Source of the DNA: Mumia xiangluensis
GTDB lineage: Bacteria > Actinomycetota > Actinomycetes > Propionibacteriales > Nocardioidaceae
Assembly (NCBI RefSeq): GCF_010994095.1
Contig: NZ_WJYO01000005.1
Coordinates: 62,001 to 126,000, forward strand
DNA length: 64,000 nt
Direction of reading: 5' to 3'
Within the stretch, counting starts at the first letter, position 1; every line of letters begins with the position of its first letter. A program made the translations under genes and the position numbers. Of this stretch, positions 43,643 to 53,200 are shown one piece after another. The notes beneath the pieces were generated by a model. The model ran no database searches. It saw only the letters and a list, made by a program, of their open reading frames with translations, and had not been told where the DNA came from.

Positions 43643-45147
43643 CGTCCTTCTCCGGTGGGTCCGGGCGTCGCGCCGGAAGCGGGTGCTGATGCGGCCAGGA
43701 TGGCCTCGCCGACCGCGCGTGACGGGGGGAGCGCCGAACCCCAGCCCCGGACGACGTGGGGGAGGGCCTCCACCTCCGGCGACGGCCAGCCGAGCTCGAC
43801 GAGCAGCGTGTCCGGGCGAGCCGCGACGAGCGCGGTGAGCCAGTCCCAGGCTCGCGGGTCCGCGGCGGCAGCGCGTGCGACCACGACGACGGGACCGTCG
43901 TGGCCGACGAGCTCGTCGATCACCGGCGCGTCGTCGGTGACTGTCAGGACCGTCGCGCCGGGCAGCCCCAGCTCGCCCCAGGCCGCGTCGCCGACGGCCA
44001 TGTTCGAGCCGGTGTCGAGCCGCACGACGAGCGGTGTGCCGGCCGGGAGCGTGTCGATCGCGTCGACGGCCTCAGCAGCCGCGCGCCGGCCGGCGACGAG
44101 GCCCGCCTCGACCACCGACGGGTCCGCGGGGACCTGTCCGGTCGCGTAGGTCGCCGCGAGGGCGTCGACGCGGCCGGCTGCGTCGTGGAGGCGCGCGGCG
44201 GAGAGCGTCCCGTCCTCGACGGCTGCGACGACCGCCTCGACCACGTCGAGGATGTCGTCGGCGCCGCGTCCACGCAGCGAAGGACCGATGCACAGCAGGT
44301 CGGCGCCGGCAGCGAGCGAGGCGACCGCGGCGGCCGGGATGCCGATCGTGGCACTCGCTCCCGCCATGTCGAGGGCGTCGGTGACGATGACGCCGTCGAA
44401 CCCGAGCTCGTCGCGCAGCAGCCCGGTCAGGATGGCCGGGCTGAGCGTCGCCGGGAGGAACGGGTCGAGCGCGCTCAGGACGATGTGCGAGGTCATGATC
44501 GTCGCCGCACCTGCCTCGATCGCGGCGACGAACGGGACCAGCTCACGCGTACGGAGCGTGTCGAGGTCGGCGTCGACCCGGGGGAGCGCGAGGTGCGAGT
44601 CGGCTGCTGTGTCGCCGTGACCCGGGAAGTGCTTGACGCACGCGGCGACACCCTGGCCCTGCAGACCCCGCACCCACGCAGCGGTGTGCCGGGCGACGAG
44701 AGCCGTGTCGGCGCCGAAGCTCCGGGTGCCGATGACGGGGTTGCGGGGGTTCGAGTTGATGTCGGCGTCGGGCGCGAGATCAAGCCAGATCCCCGCCGAC
44801 TTCAGCTCGGCGCCGATCGCGGCGGCGACTGCCGTGGTCGTCGCGAGGTCGTCGGCGCGGCCGAGGACGGCGTTGCCCGGGTACGGACTGCCCGTCGCGT
44901 AGTCGAGCCGCGTCACGTCGCCGCCCTCCTCGTCGAGCGTGAGGACGAGCGACGGCGCAGCCAGGCTCAGCGCCTGAGCGAGCGCGACGACGTCGGCGGG
45001 GTCAGCGGTCAGGTTGTTGCCGTACAGGCAGATCCCGCCGAGGCCGTCCTCCACCAGGCCCGGGAGCCAGGCTGGCACCTCGGTGCCCTCGAACGCACCG
45101 AGGACGACCCGGTGCGCGCTGCGTCGCACGGCGACGTCGGCCGTCAT
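43639..45147 (-). CDS. Glycoside hydrolase family 3 beta-N-acetylhexosaminidase (NagZ-like)
   Basis: 502 residues. The diagnostic GH3 hexosaminidase segment KHFPGHGDTAADSHLALP supplies the acid/base His-Asp dyad, and VIVTDALDMAGA the Asp nucleophile; YGNNLTADP and DEEGGDVTRL are also typical. There is no signal peptide, so it acts in the cytoplasm on imported disaccharides such as chitobiose or GlcNAc-MurNAc derivatives. A C-terminal GH3-C-like domain is present (about 330-500). ATG 45147 overlaps the permease stop. Confidence 0.9.
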   Translation of the reverse strand: MTADVAVRRSAHRVVLGAFEGTEVPAWLPGLVEDGLGGICLYGNNLTADPADVVALAQALSLAAPSLVLTLDEEGGDVTRLDYATGSPYPGNAVLGRADDLATTTAVAAAIGAELKSAGIWLDLAPDADINSNPRNPVIGTRSFGADTALVARHTAAWVRGLQGQGVAACVKHFPGHGDTAADSHLALPRVDADLDTLRTRELVPFVAAIEAGAATIMTSHIVLSALDPFLPATLSPAILTGLLRDELGFDGVIVTDALDMAGASATIGIPAAAVASLAAGADLLCIGPSLRGRGADDILDVVEAVVAAVEDGTLSAARLHDAAGRVDALAATYATGQVPADPSVVEAGLVAGRRAAAEAVDAIDTLPAGTPLVVRLDTGSNMAVGDAAWGELGLPGATVLTVTDDAPVIDELVGHDGPVVVVARAAAADPRAWDWLTALVAARPDTLLVELGWPSPEVEALPHVVRGWGSALPPSRAVGEAILAASAPASGATPGPTGEGR

Positions 45148-45998
45148 CCCTTGACCGCCCCCGACACCATGCCGCTGGTCATCTTGCTCTGGACGAACAT
45201 GAACAGCCCGATGACGGGGATCGCGACCAGCGTCGCTCCCGCCATCACGGCCGGCCAGTCGATGGCCTGGTTGGACACCGTGGTCATGCCCTGCAGCCAC
45301 AGCGGGATCGTCCGGTTCGACGGGTCCATCACGACCGTGGCGAGGGTGATCTCGTTCCAGCACTGCAGGAAGCCGTACACGCCCGAGGCCACCAGGCCCG
45401 GAGCGAGCAGCGGGAAGGTGATCGTGAAGAACGCCCGGAACCGGCTGCAGCCGTCGACCATCGCTGCCTCCTCGAGCTCTGCCGGGACGCCCGCGACGAA
45501 GCCCCGCAGCATCCAGATCGTGAACGGCAGGATCATCGCCAGGTAGAGAAGTGTCAAGCCCGCGACCGTGTTGAACAGGCCCCATCCCGACAGCATCTTG
45601 TACTGGGAGATGAACAGCGCCTCGGCCGGGATCATCTGCACGATGAGGATGACGACGATGAACGCGGTCTTGCCGCGGATGCGGAACCGCGAGATCGCCA
45701 GCGCCGCGAGGAACGCGAACACCAGACCCGCTCCGACCGCGAGCAGCGTGACCGTCAGGCTGAGCTGCATGGCGTCCCAGAAGGACGCGTCCGCCACGCG
45801 CCCGTACGCGTCGGGGCTGGTGTCGCCGCCGAACGGGAGCCACGCGGGCTCGGGGGAGCGGAGCCGCCCGAGGGTCTGGAACGAGCTGTTGACCATCCAG
45901 TAGACGGGGAAAGCCCACACGGCGGCGATCACGATCGCCAGCGTGCTCAGCAGCGTACGACCGGGGCGACGGCGCGTACGGGTGGTGGTCGTCGTCAT
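45144..45998 (-). CDS. Sugar ABC transporter permease (MalG-type)
   Basis: 284 residues with six helices. The inner-membrane coupling motif EEAAMVDGCSRFRAFFTITFPLLAPGL matches the EAA loop of carbohydrate permeases. Starts MTTTTTRTRRRPGRTLLS. It is the second permease of the amino-sugar importer, with ATGA overlaps on both sides. Confidence 0.93.
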   Translation of the reverse strand: MTTTTTRTRRRPGRTLLSTLAIVIAAVWAFPVYWMVNSSFQTLGRLRSPEPAWLPFGGDTSPDAYGRVADASFWDAMQLSLTVTLLAVGAGLVFAFLAALAISRFRIRGKTAFIVVILIVQMIPAEALFISQYKMLSGWGLFNTVAGLTLLYLAMILPFTIWMLRGFVAGVPAELEEAAMVDGCSRFRAFFTITFPLLAPGLVASGVYGFLQCWNEITLATVVMDPSNRTIPLWLQGMTTVSNQAIDWPAVMAGATLVAIPVIGLFMFVQSKMTSGMVSGAVKG

Positions 45999-46960
45999 GA
46001 TGCGCGCTCCTCACGCAGCAGGGAGCGGACGTAGCCGAAGGTCAGGCCGAGCGTGAGCAGCAGCATCACCATGGCGACCGCGGACGCGACGCCGTACTCG
46101 CTCTGGGCGATGCCGAGCTGGTACAGGTACGTGCCGAGCAGGTTCGTCTCGCTGACGGTGCCGCCGGCTCCCTGGAGGTACTTGATCTGGGCGAACACCC
46201 GCAGGTCCCACACGATCTGGAGAAGCATCACGATCGAGAGGACGGGGCGGATGGTCGGGACGATGATGTGACGGAACCGCTGCGTGCGCGACGCGCCGTC
46301 GAGCTGTGCCGCCTCGAGGGTCTCCTCGGGCACCTGGGTCAGCGCCGCGTACAGGCTGAAGGCCACGAACGGCACGCTCATCCAGACGACGATGACGCCG
46401 GCGACCAGGAAGAAGGTCCACGGGTTCGCGAGCCAGGAGTAGCCCTCCATGCCCTCGAAGCCGATCTTGACGAGCAGCCAGTTCACGACGCCGTAGCGCG
46501 TGTCGAACAGCCAGTTCCAGACCGTCAGGCTCGCGATGAGCGGCGTCGCCCAGGCAGCGAGCATCGAGACCTGCAGGATCAGCCGCGCCACGGTGGAGAT
46601 CGAGCGCATCAGCAGCGCGACACCCATGCCGATCACCAGCGTCAGCGACGCGGCGGCGAAGCAGAACACGACCGATCGGGCGATCACCGCCCAGGTCGTC
46701 GGGTCGCTGAGGATCTCGACGTAGTTGTCGAACCCGATCCAGCCCGGGTCGGCCGTGCCGAACTGCTGCGCGAGGCCGAACTCCTGGAACGACATCGCGA
46801 CCTGCCGGACCAGCGGGTAGCCGAGGCCGAGGAGCAGGGTGGCGAGGGCCGGGACGAGCAGGAGGTACGGCGCGGGGCGCCGCCGGCGGTTCCGCACCGG
46901 TGGAGGCGCGGTCGCAGGGACCCCGGGGGGCGCTTCGGTGTCTGTCATCGCCTGAGCCAT
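45995..46960 (-). CDS. Sugar ABC transporter permease (MalF-type)
   Basis: 321 residues with six helices after a Pro-rich cytoplasmic N-terminus. EAA loop: ETLEAAQLDGASRTQRFRHIIVPTIRP. It forms a heterodimer with the downstream permease. A second ATG at 46948 is possible. A 16-bp hairpin in the gap to the binding-protein gene may set its expression below that of the binding protein. Confidence 0.93.
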   Translation of the reverse strand: MAQAMTDTEAPPGVPATAPPPVRNRRRRPAPYLLLVPALATLLLGLGYPLVRQVAMSFQEFGLAQQFGTADPGWIGFDNYVEILSDPTTWAVIARSVVFCFAAASLTLVIGMGVALLMRSISTVARLILQVSMLAAWATPLIASLTVWNWLFDTRYGVVNWLLVKIGFEGMEGYSWLANPWTFFLVAGVIVVWMSVPFVAFSLYAALTQVPEETLEAAQLDGASRTQRFRHIIVPTIRPVLSIVMLLQIVWDLRVFAQIKYLQGAGGTVSETNLLGTYLYQLGIAQSEYGVASAVAMVMLLLTLGLTFGYVRSLLREERAS

Positions 46961-46985
46961 CGTCTGCCTGTCGTGTGGAAGGGGA

Positions 46986-47029
46986 TGCGGAGCCCGTCGC
47001 GCCGGGGGAAGGTCGCGACGGGCTCCGCA
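46986..47029 (-). terminator. 16-bp perfect intra-operon hairpin
   Basis: TGCGGAGCCCGTCGCG (46986-47001) pairs perfectly with 47014-47029, loop 12 nt, between the binding-protein gene and the first permease. Such hairpins commonly cause partial termination or protect the upstream mRNA, giving excess binding protein over permease. Confidence 0.8.
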
Positions 47030-47080
47030 CGCCTGTGTTGCGTCCGGGACGGGTCCCGGGCCTTGCGTGTCGAGCCTCGA

Positions 47081-48331
47081 CTACTTGTTCAGGATCTCGG
47101 CGAGCTTGGCGTCGTAGTCGGCGGCCGTCTTCGCGATGTCGGCGCCGCCGGCGATCTTGCCGAAGAACTCCTCCATGACCTGGCTGGTCTCGACCTCGGT
47201 CCAGTTCGGCGAGGTCGGGGTCAGCTTCGAGTTCGAGGCCGCGTCGACCGCGGACTTCGCGAACTCGTCCTCACCCATCTTGGCGGTGAACTCCGGGTTG
47301 GCCGGGCCGAGGCCGTTCTCTGCCAGCAGCGACTGGTACTCGTCGCTGTAGATGAGCTGGAGCAGCGCGAATGCCTCGTCCTGGTTCTTGGACTTCGCCG
47401 AGATGCCGATGTTCGAGCCGCCGGCGAACACCGGAGCCGCAGCGCCGTCGTTGCCCGGCAGCGCGAAGCCGCCGAGGTCGGCAGCCATCTCCTCGGGGAC
47501 GCTCCAGCGCGCCCAGCCCGGAGCCATGAACGCCGCGGCCTCGCCGTTGTTGAAGGGGACCCACGCCTCGGCGTCGAGGCCGTCCTTCGGAGCGGCGCTG
47601 GCGTTGTCGGAGAGGTTCTTCCAGGCCTCGAGGCCCTTGACGCTCTCGGCCGAGGACAGCTTGCCGACCCAGGAGTCACCCTCCTGGACGGCGATGTCGC
47701 CACCGTTGGCGAAGATCCACGAGATGCCGTTGCGCCAGTCCTGGCCGGGCACCCAGAAGCCGGAGTAGTTCTTGTCGCCCGACTTCTTCTTCAGCTCCAC
47801 GACCGCGGTGTTGAACGCGTCGAGGGTCGTCGGGAGGGCGATGCCGGCGTCGGCGAACGCCTTCTTGCTGTAGAAGACGTAGCGCGAGCCCCAGTAGTAG
47901 GGAACGGCGAACTGCTTGCCGTCGTACGCGCCCGCCTCGACGAAGCTCTCCGGGCCGATGTCGTCACCGAGCTCGCCGACCTTGTCGGTGAGATCCGTGA
48001 AGGCGCCCACCGAGGTGAACGTCGGCGACTGCGTGTTGCCGACCTCGAAGACGTCCGGCGTCTGGTTCTCGTCGCTCAGGGCGGTCTGCAGGCGCGGGAC
48101 GAGCTGACCCCAGTCGATGTGCTCGATCTTGAGGTCGGTGCCCTCGTTGTCTGCCTCGTACTCCTTCTCGAGCCACTTCGTCAGTGCCTCGGGGGTGTCG
48201 GTCTCGCCGGCGAGCCAGAGCTTGATGACCTTGTCGCCCGACGCGGAGTCGTCGGAGTCCGAGCTGCCGCAGGCGGTCAGCGCGAGAGCCGAGGCCACGC
48301 CCAGCACCGCAAGGCGGGTGAGATTCTTCAT
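47081..48331 (-). CDS. Sugar-binding lipoprotein (family 1 solute-binding protein)
   Basis: 416 residues. Lipobox LALTACGSSD, then an extracellular-solute-binding fold with KVIKLWLAGETDTPEALTKW, the hinge stretch AVPYYWGSRYVFYSKKAFADAG, and MAPGWARWSVPEEM. Context suggests chitobiose, GlcNAc or related muropeptide sugars. ATG 48331 is preferred (GAAGGA about 7 nt upstream) over the GTG ten codons earlier. It lies 94 bp after the ROK repressor gene, with no own promoter visible. Confidence 0.92.
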   Translation of the reverse strand: MKNLTRLAVLGVASALALTACGSSDSDDSASGDKVIKLWLAGETDTPEALTKWLEKEYEADNEGTDLKIEHIDWGQLVPRLQTALSDENQTPDVFEVGNTQSPTFTSVGAFTDLTDKVGELGDDIGPESFVEAGAYDGKQFAVPYYWGSRYVFYSKKAFADAGIALPTTLDAFNTAVVELKKKSGDKNYSGFWVPGQDWRNGISWIFANGGDIAVQEGDSWVGKLSSAESVKGLEAWKNLSDNASAAPKDGLDAEAWVPFNNGEAAAFMAPGWARWSVPEEMAADLGGFALPGNDGAAAPVFAGGSNIGISAKSKNQDEAFALLQLIYSDEYQSLLAENGLGPANPEFTAKMGEDEFAKSAVDAASNSKLTPTSPNWTEVETSQVMEEFFGKIAGGADIAKTAADYDAKLAEILNK

Positions 48332-48424
48332 GGTTGCTTCCTTCGGGGGTGAGGGCTCCACGGGGGCGGGAGGCCTACTGGGGGTGAGGAGAGGGTGTGA
48401 TGGCAGTCGTTGGAGACATCGGCG

Positions 48425-49597
48425 TCAGACCACCCCTAGCTGGGTGAAGCGGACGTGCGCCGCCGCACCCGTGAGAACGACGTCGCGTGCCAGCGATGCC
48501 ATCCGCACGTCGAGATGCTCAGCGACGACCGGCATGCTCCGCTCGGCCACCGCGGCACGGACGGCCCCCAGGAGGGGACCGTCGAGCAGCTCGGCGGGGC
48601 CGTAGAGCACGACATCGGTGATGCCGAGCGTGGTGACGATGGGTGCGAGGACCGCGCCCAGCGTCGTGCCGACCGCCTCCAGCTCGGAGGCGACGGCGTC
48701 GGGGGTGACCGCGGCGAGGCGGTCACGCAGGTGAGGGACGGCCAGCACCGTCTCGAGGCAGCCGCGGTTCCCGCAGGCGCACGGAGCGCCGCCCGGCTCG
48801 ACGACGACGTGGCCGATCTCGCCCGCCGACAGCAGGGGGCCGCCCAGCATCGCGCCGTCCATGAGGATGCCGCCGCCGACGCCGTGCCCGATCGCGACGA
48901 GCATCAGGCCGTCGGGGTTGCCGGCGCCGAAGGTGCACTCGGCGAGCGCGGCGATGTTGGCGTCGTTGGAGATCGAGACCGGCAGCCCGACGCGCGCGCC
49001 GACCGCTTCGGCGAGCGGCAGCTCGTACCAGCCGAGGTTGGGCGCCTGGCGGACGACTCCCTTGTCGTCCACGACGCCGGGAGTGCCGATGCCGACGCCG
49101 AGGACCGGGCGCTCGGACGTGGCGACGAGACGCTGGACGAGGGCGACGACGAGGTCCACGGCGGCGTCACCGCGTGCCGACCCGAGCTCGACGGCGTCCC
49201 GGGTGACGATCTCGCCGTGCAGGTCGATGAGGGCGCCCTGCAGGACGGTGTCGTCCGACAGGTCGAGGGCGACGATGAGGACGGCGTCGTGGACCAGACC
49301 GAGCAGCGTCGCCGGCTTGCCCGGGCGCGCACCCGGCTTGGTCCCGAGCTCGGCGACGAGGCCGTCCGCCAGCAGCTCCGCCACGAGGTCGGACACCGTC
49401 ACCCGGGTCAGCGAGGTGGCGCGAGCGAGGTCGGCGCGGCTGAGGGGCCCGGTGTCGGCGAGGCACTGGAGGAGGAGCGAGAGGTGGTGGCGGCGGGTGT
49501 CCGCGGGCAGCATCTTCTCCGACGACCGGCGCGCAGAACGCGGGCGCAGCGGCGTCGTGCCGCGTGCGTCGCCGGGGTCTGTCGTACGTCCGATCAC
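48425..49597 (-). CDS. ROK-family transcriptional repressor of the amino-sugar operon
   Basis: 390 residues from GTG 49597. HTH LSRADLARATSLTRVTVSDLVAELLADGLV, then a ROK domain retaining SNDANIAALAE, GHGVGGG and the zinc site GHVVVEPGGAPCACGNRGCLE, so it can bind a sugar ligand. First gene of the operon; a perfect inverted repeat (49599-49621) lies directly in front of its start, implying autorepression relieved by an amino sugar, as in NagC-type and actinobacterial ROK regulators. Confidence 0.9.
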   Translation of the reverse strand: MIGRTTDPGDARGTTPLRPRSARRSSEKMLPADTRRHHLSLLLQCLADTGPLSRADLARATSLTRVTVSDLVAELLADGLVAELGTKPGARPGKPATLLGLVHDAVLIVALDLSDDTVLQGALIDLHGEIVTRDAVELGSARGDAAVDLVVALVQRLVATSERPVLGVGIGTPGVVDDKGVVRQAPNLGWYELPLAEAVGARVGLPVSISNDANIAALAECTFGAGNPDGLMLVAIGHGVGGGILMDGAMLGGPLLSAGEIGHVVVEPGGAPCACGNRGCLETVLAVPHLRDRLAAVTPDAVASELEAVGTTLGAVLAPIVTTLGITDVVLYGPAELLDGPLLGAVRAAVAERSMPVVAEHLDVRMASLARDVVLTGAAAHVRFTQLGVV

Positions 49598-49598
49598 G

Positions 49599-49633
49599 TT
49601 GTTAGTTCACCCTACTAACAAACATCGGTCAAG
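49599..49633 (-). promoter_or_regulatory. ROK operator and operon promoter
   Basis: TTGTTAGT-TCACCCT-ACTAACAA (49599-49621) is a perfect 8-bp inverted repeat with a 7-bp spacer, the layout of ROK operators. On the minus strand a -35 TTGACC (complement at 49628-49633) precedes it, and the repeat would cover the -10 zone (TGAACT). Repressor binding would block the promoter of the whole operon. Confidence 0.8.
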
Positions 49634-49826
49634 CCTCGTTAGCCATTCGTTACCTGATGGCGGCCGACAGCGGCGGCCAGGCCGGCGTACGCCCGAGATT
49701 GACCCGGTTGGGGGACGGTGCGACACTGGGAGACGGCGGATTCCGTCCCATCCTCACCTTGTCGTCCTGACATCTTGGATGCGGAGGATGCGCCCATCCC
49801 AATCACTCCCGATGAGAAGGACTCCG

Positions 49827-50024
49827 ATGGCCAAGGCTCTCCTCGGCTACGTGGCGACGCCGAACGTCCACCAGGCCCGCGAGGCTCAGCTCCGCCGACG
49901 CATCGCCGATCTGGAAGCAGAGGTGATCCGGCTCAAGCACGAGAACGACGAGCTGGTTGCCTCGCCCGGGCTCGCACCCGTGGACCTCTCGACCGCTGAC
50001 CTGCTCGAGCCCGCGACATCCTGA
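49827..50024 (+). CDS. 65-aa coiled-coil microprotein
   Basis: ATG 49827 follows a GAGAAGGA ribosome site. The product starts MAKALLGYV and contains a heptad-rich helix (REAQLRRRIADLEAEVIRLKHENDEL, about residues 18-43), then a short acidic tail. I recall very similar small proteins with the same first seven residues in other actinobacteria, so it is probably real and conserved. Function unknown; dimerisation is likely. It precedes smc by 228 bp, a gap in which I see no other gene. Confidence 0.75.
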   Translation: MAKALLGYVATPNVHQAREAQLRRRIADLEAEVIRLKHENDELVASPGLAPVDLSTADLLEPATS

Positions 50025-50252
50025 CCTGACCGGCCTGACCCGGCCTCGGTCGTTCTGGGCCCGACACACACCCCCGCCTGCCCGGGCGTGGCGCGTCGTC
50101 CGACCCGCGTCGGTCGCCTACGCTGAGAGCGGCATCCTTCCCCGCTGCCTGCAGTCCCGCCGACGTGGCGTTTCTGCCTCGGCGCCATCGTCCTCACCGG
50201 GACACAGTCTGAGACAGCTCGTCTTGAGCCGAATGCGTGAAGGAGCACTGGC

Positions 50253-53200
50253 TTGCACCTCAAGAGCCTGACGCTGCGTGGGTTCAAGTCCTTCGCCTCT
50301 GCCACCCACCTCCAGCTCGAGCCCGGCATCACCTGCGTGGTCGGTCCCAACGGCTCCGGCAAGTCCAACGTCGTCGACGCCCTCGCCTGGGTGATGGGCG
50401 AGCAGGGCGCCAAGTCGCTGCGCGGCGGCAAGATGGAGGACGTCATCTTCGCCGGTACGTCCGGCCGCGCGCCGCTCGGCCGAGCCGAGGTCGTCCTCAC
50501 CATCGACAACTCCGACGGCGCCCTCCCGATCGACTACGCCGAGGTGACGATCTCGCGGACGATGTTCCGCAACGGCGGCTCCGAGTACGCCATCAACGGC
50601 AGCTCGTGCCGGCTCCTCGACGTCCAGGAGCTCCTCAGCGACTCCGGTATCGGCCGCGAGATGCACGTCATCGTCGGCCAGGGCCAGCTCGACTCGGTGC
50701 TGCAGGCGTCGCCCGAGGACCGCCGTGGCTTCATCGAGGAGGCCGCAGGCGTCCTGAAGCACCGCAAGCGCAAGGAGAAGGCGCTCCGCAAGCTGGACGC
50801 CACCGAGGGCAACCTGACCCGGCTCCAGGACCTGCTCGCCGAGATCCGCCGCCAGCTCAAGCCGCTCGGACGCCAGGCCGAGGTCGCTCGCAAGGCCGCC
50901 GTCGTCCAGGCGGACGTGCGCGACGCCCGCGCCCGGTTGCTCGCCGACGACGTCCTCCGCTCCCGCGAGCAGCTGCAGACCGAGCTCGCCGACGAGGAGG
51001 CGCTGCGGCTCAAGCGCTCCGCGGTCGAGGGCGCGGTCCACCAGAAGCGTACCGAGGAGGCCGCCCTCGAGGACGCGCTGCGCTCCGACGCCCCGCGACT
51101 GCAGGAGGCGCAGGACACCTGGTACGGCCTCAACAGCATGCGCGAGCGCGTCCAGGGCACCGCCGGGCTCGCCGCGGAGCGGGTCCGCAACGCCGCCGCG
51201 CTCCCGCCCGACGACCGCCGCGGGCGGGACCCGGAGGAGCTCGAGGAGGAGGCGACGCGCTTCGAGGCACAGGAGAAGGCGATCACCGAGGAGGTGACCG
51301 CCGCGGAGAAGGGCCTCCAGGACGTGATCGCGGCACGCAAGGGCGCCGAGGAGGCGTACCAGGCCGAGGAGCGCAGGCTCGCCGACCTCCTGCGCGCCGC
51401 GTCCGACCGTCGTGAAGGCCTCGCACGCCTGACCGGGCAGGTCAACACCCTCCGTACGCGCGTGCTCGCCGCGGAGGAGGAGATCGGCCGCCTCGAGGAG
51501 AACCGCCTCCTCGCGGAGCAGCGTGCCGAGCGCGCCCAGCACGAGTTCACCGGCGCCGAGACCCAGGTCGCCGGCCTGGACTCGGGCGAGACCGGCGTGG
51601 CCGCGGAGATCGACGCCGCCGAGGCCGCGCTCGAGGACGCGAGCGACCGGCTCGCGAAGACCACCGACGCCGTCCACGCCGCCGACCGCGAGCGCGCCGG
51701 GCTCGAGGCTCGCAAGGAAGCGCTCGAGATGGGTCTGGCGCGCAAGGACGGCGCCGGAGCCGTGCTCGGCGCCTCAGAACGCCTCGGGGGAGTGCTCGGG
51801 TCCGTCGCCGCCGTGGTCACGGTCGACGCCGGGTACGAGACCGCGATCGCCGCCGCCCTCGGGCCCGCGGCCGACGCCGTCGCCGTCGACACCCTCGCCA
51901 CCGCCATCGGTGCGGTCGAGTCCCTGAAGGCATCCGAGGACGGCCGGGCAGGTCTGCTCGTCGGGTCCGCGGCCGCGCTGGAGCGTGGTGGATGGCCGTC
52001 GCTCCCGCCGGGGACGACGTACGCCGTCGACGTCGTCGCCGCACCCGAGGGCGTGATGGCGGCCCTGGAGCGGATGCTCGACAGGGTCGCCGTCGTCGCG
52101 AGCATCGCCGACGCGCGCGCCCTCATCGAGCGTGACCCCGCCCTCGTCGCGGTGACGCGGGAGGGTGACCTCGTGGGCGGTCATTACGTCGCCGGCGGGT
52201 CGCAGGACGTCCCCAGCCTCATCGAGGTCCAGGCGGCCGTCGACCAGGCCGCCGAGAAGCTGCGTGCCCTCGCGGTGCGCCGCGAGGAGCTCGGCGCCGA
52301 GGTCCTCGAGCTCAAGGAGCAGCGTGCCGAGGCCAAGCAGCGACTCGACGTCGCGGTCGCCGAGCGCCGCGCGGCAGAGGCCAAGACCAACGCGCTCACC
52401 GAGAAGCTGGCCCAGCTCGGGTCGACGGTGAAGGCCGCCAAGGACGAGGGCACCCGGCTCGCGGCGGCGATCACCGCTGCGCAGAAGGCACGCGACGACG
52501 CGGCCACCGGACTGACCGAGCTCGAGAAGCGGCTGACCGACGCCGAGAACGCACCCGAGGACGAGCCCGACACCAGCGGCCTCGAGGGGCTCGCCGAGGC
52601 TGCCCGTACGCGGCGCGCCGAGGAGACCGACGCGCGCCTTGCGCTGCGTACGAGCGAGGAGCGGGCGCGGGCGATCTCCGGCCGCGCCGCGGGACTGCGT
52701 CGCCGCGCGACCGAGGAGCGGACGGCGCGCGAACGCGACCGCGTACGCCGCGAGCGGCTGCGGCGCGAGGGTGCTGCCGCGCGTGCGGTGGGAGAGACCG
52801 CGCAGGTCGTCCTCGAGCACCTGGCCGTCTCGCTGTCCGCCGCGAAGAAGGCCCGCGACGAGATCACCGCGGCCCGGGCCGAGCGCGAGCAGCAGCTTGC
52901 CGACGTACGCCGTGCGCTGCGCGACCTGTCCGTCGAGCTCTCGCGGCTGACCGACTCGGTGCACCGCGACGAGGTGGCGCGCGCCGAGCAGCGGCTGCGG
53001 ATCGAGGCTCTGGAGCAGCGTGCGCTGGAGGAGATCGGCGTCGAGGCCGACTCGCTCGTCGCCGAGTACGGGCCGGAGGTGCTGGTGCCCGTGCCGCGCC
53101 CCGTCGACGCGCCCGAGGATGAGCCCGATCCCGACCCCGTCCCGTACGTCCGTGCCGAGCAGGAGAAGCGTCTTCGCACCGCCGAGAAGGCGCTCGCCCT

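Noticed and set aside
46268-48352. A 694-codon plus-strand frame
   Set aside because: Antisense to the permease and binding-protein genes; low-complexity shadow composition.
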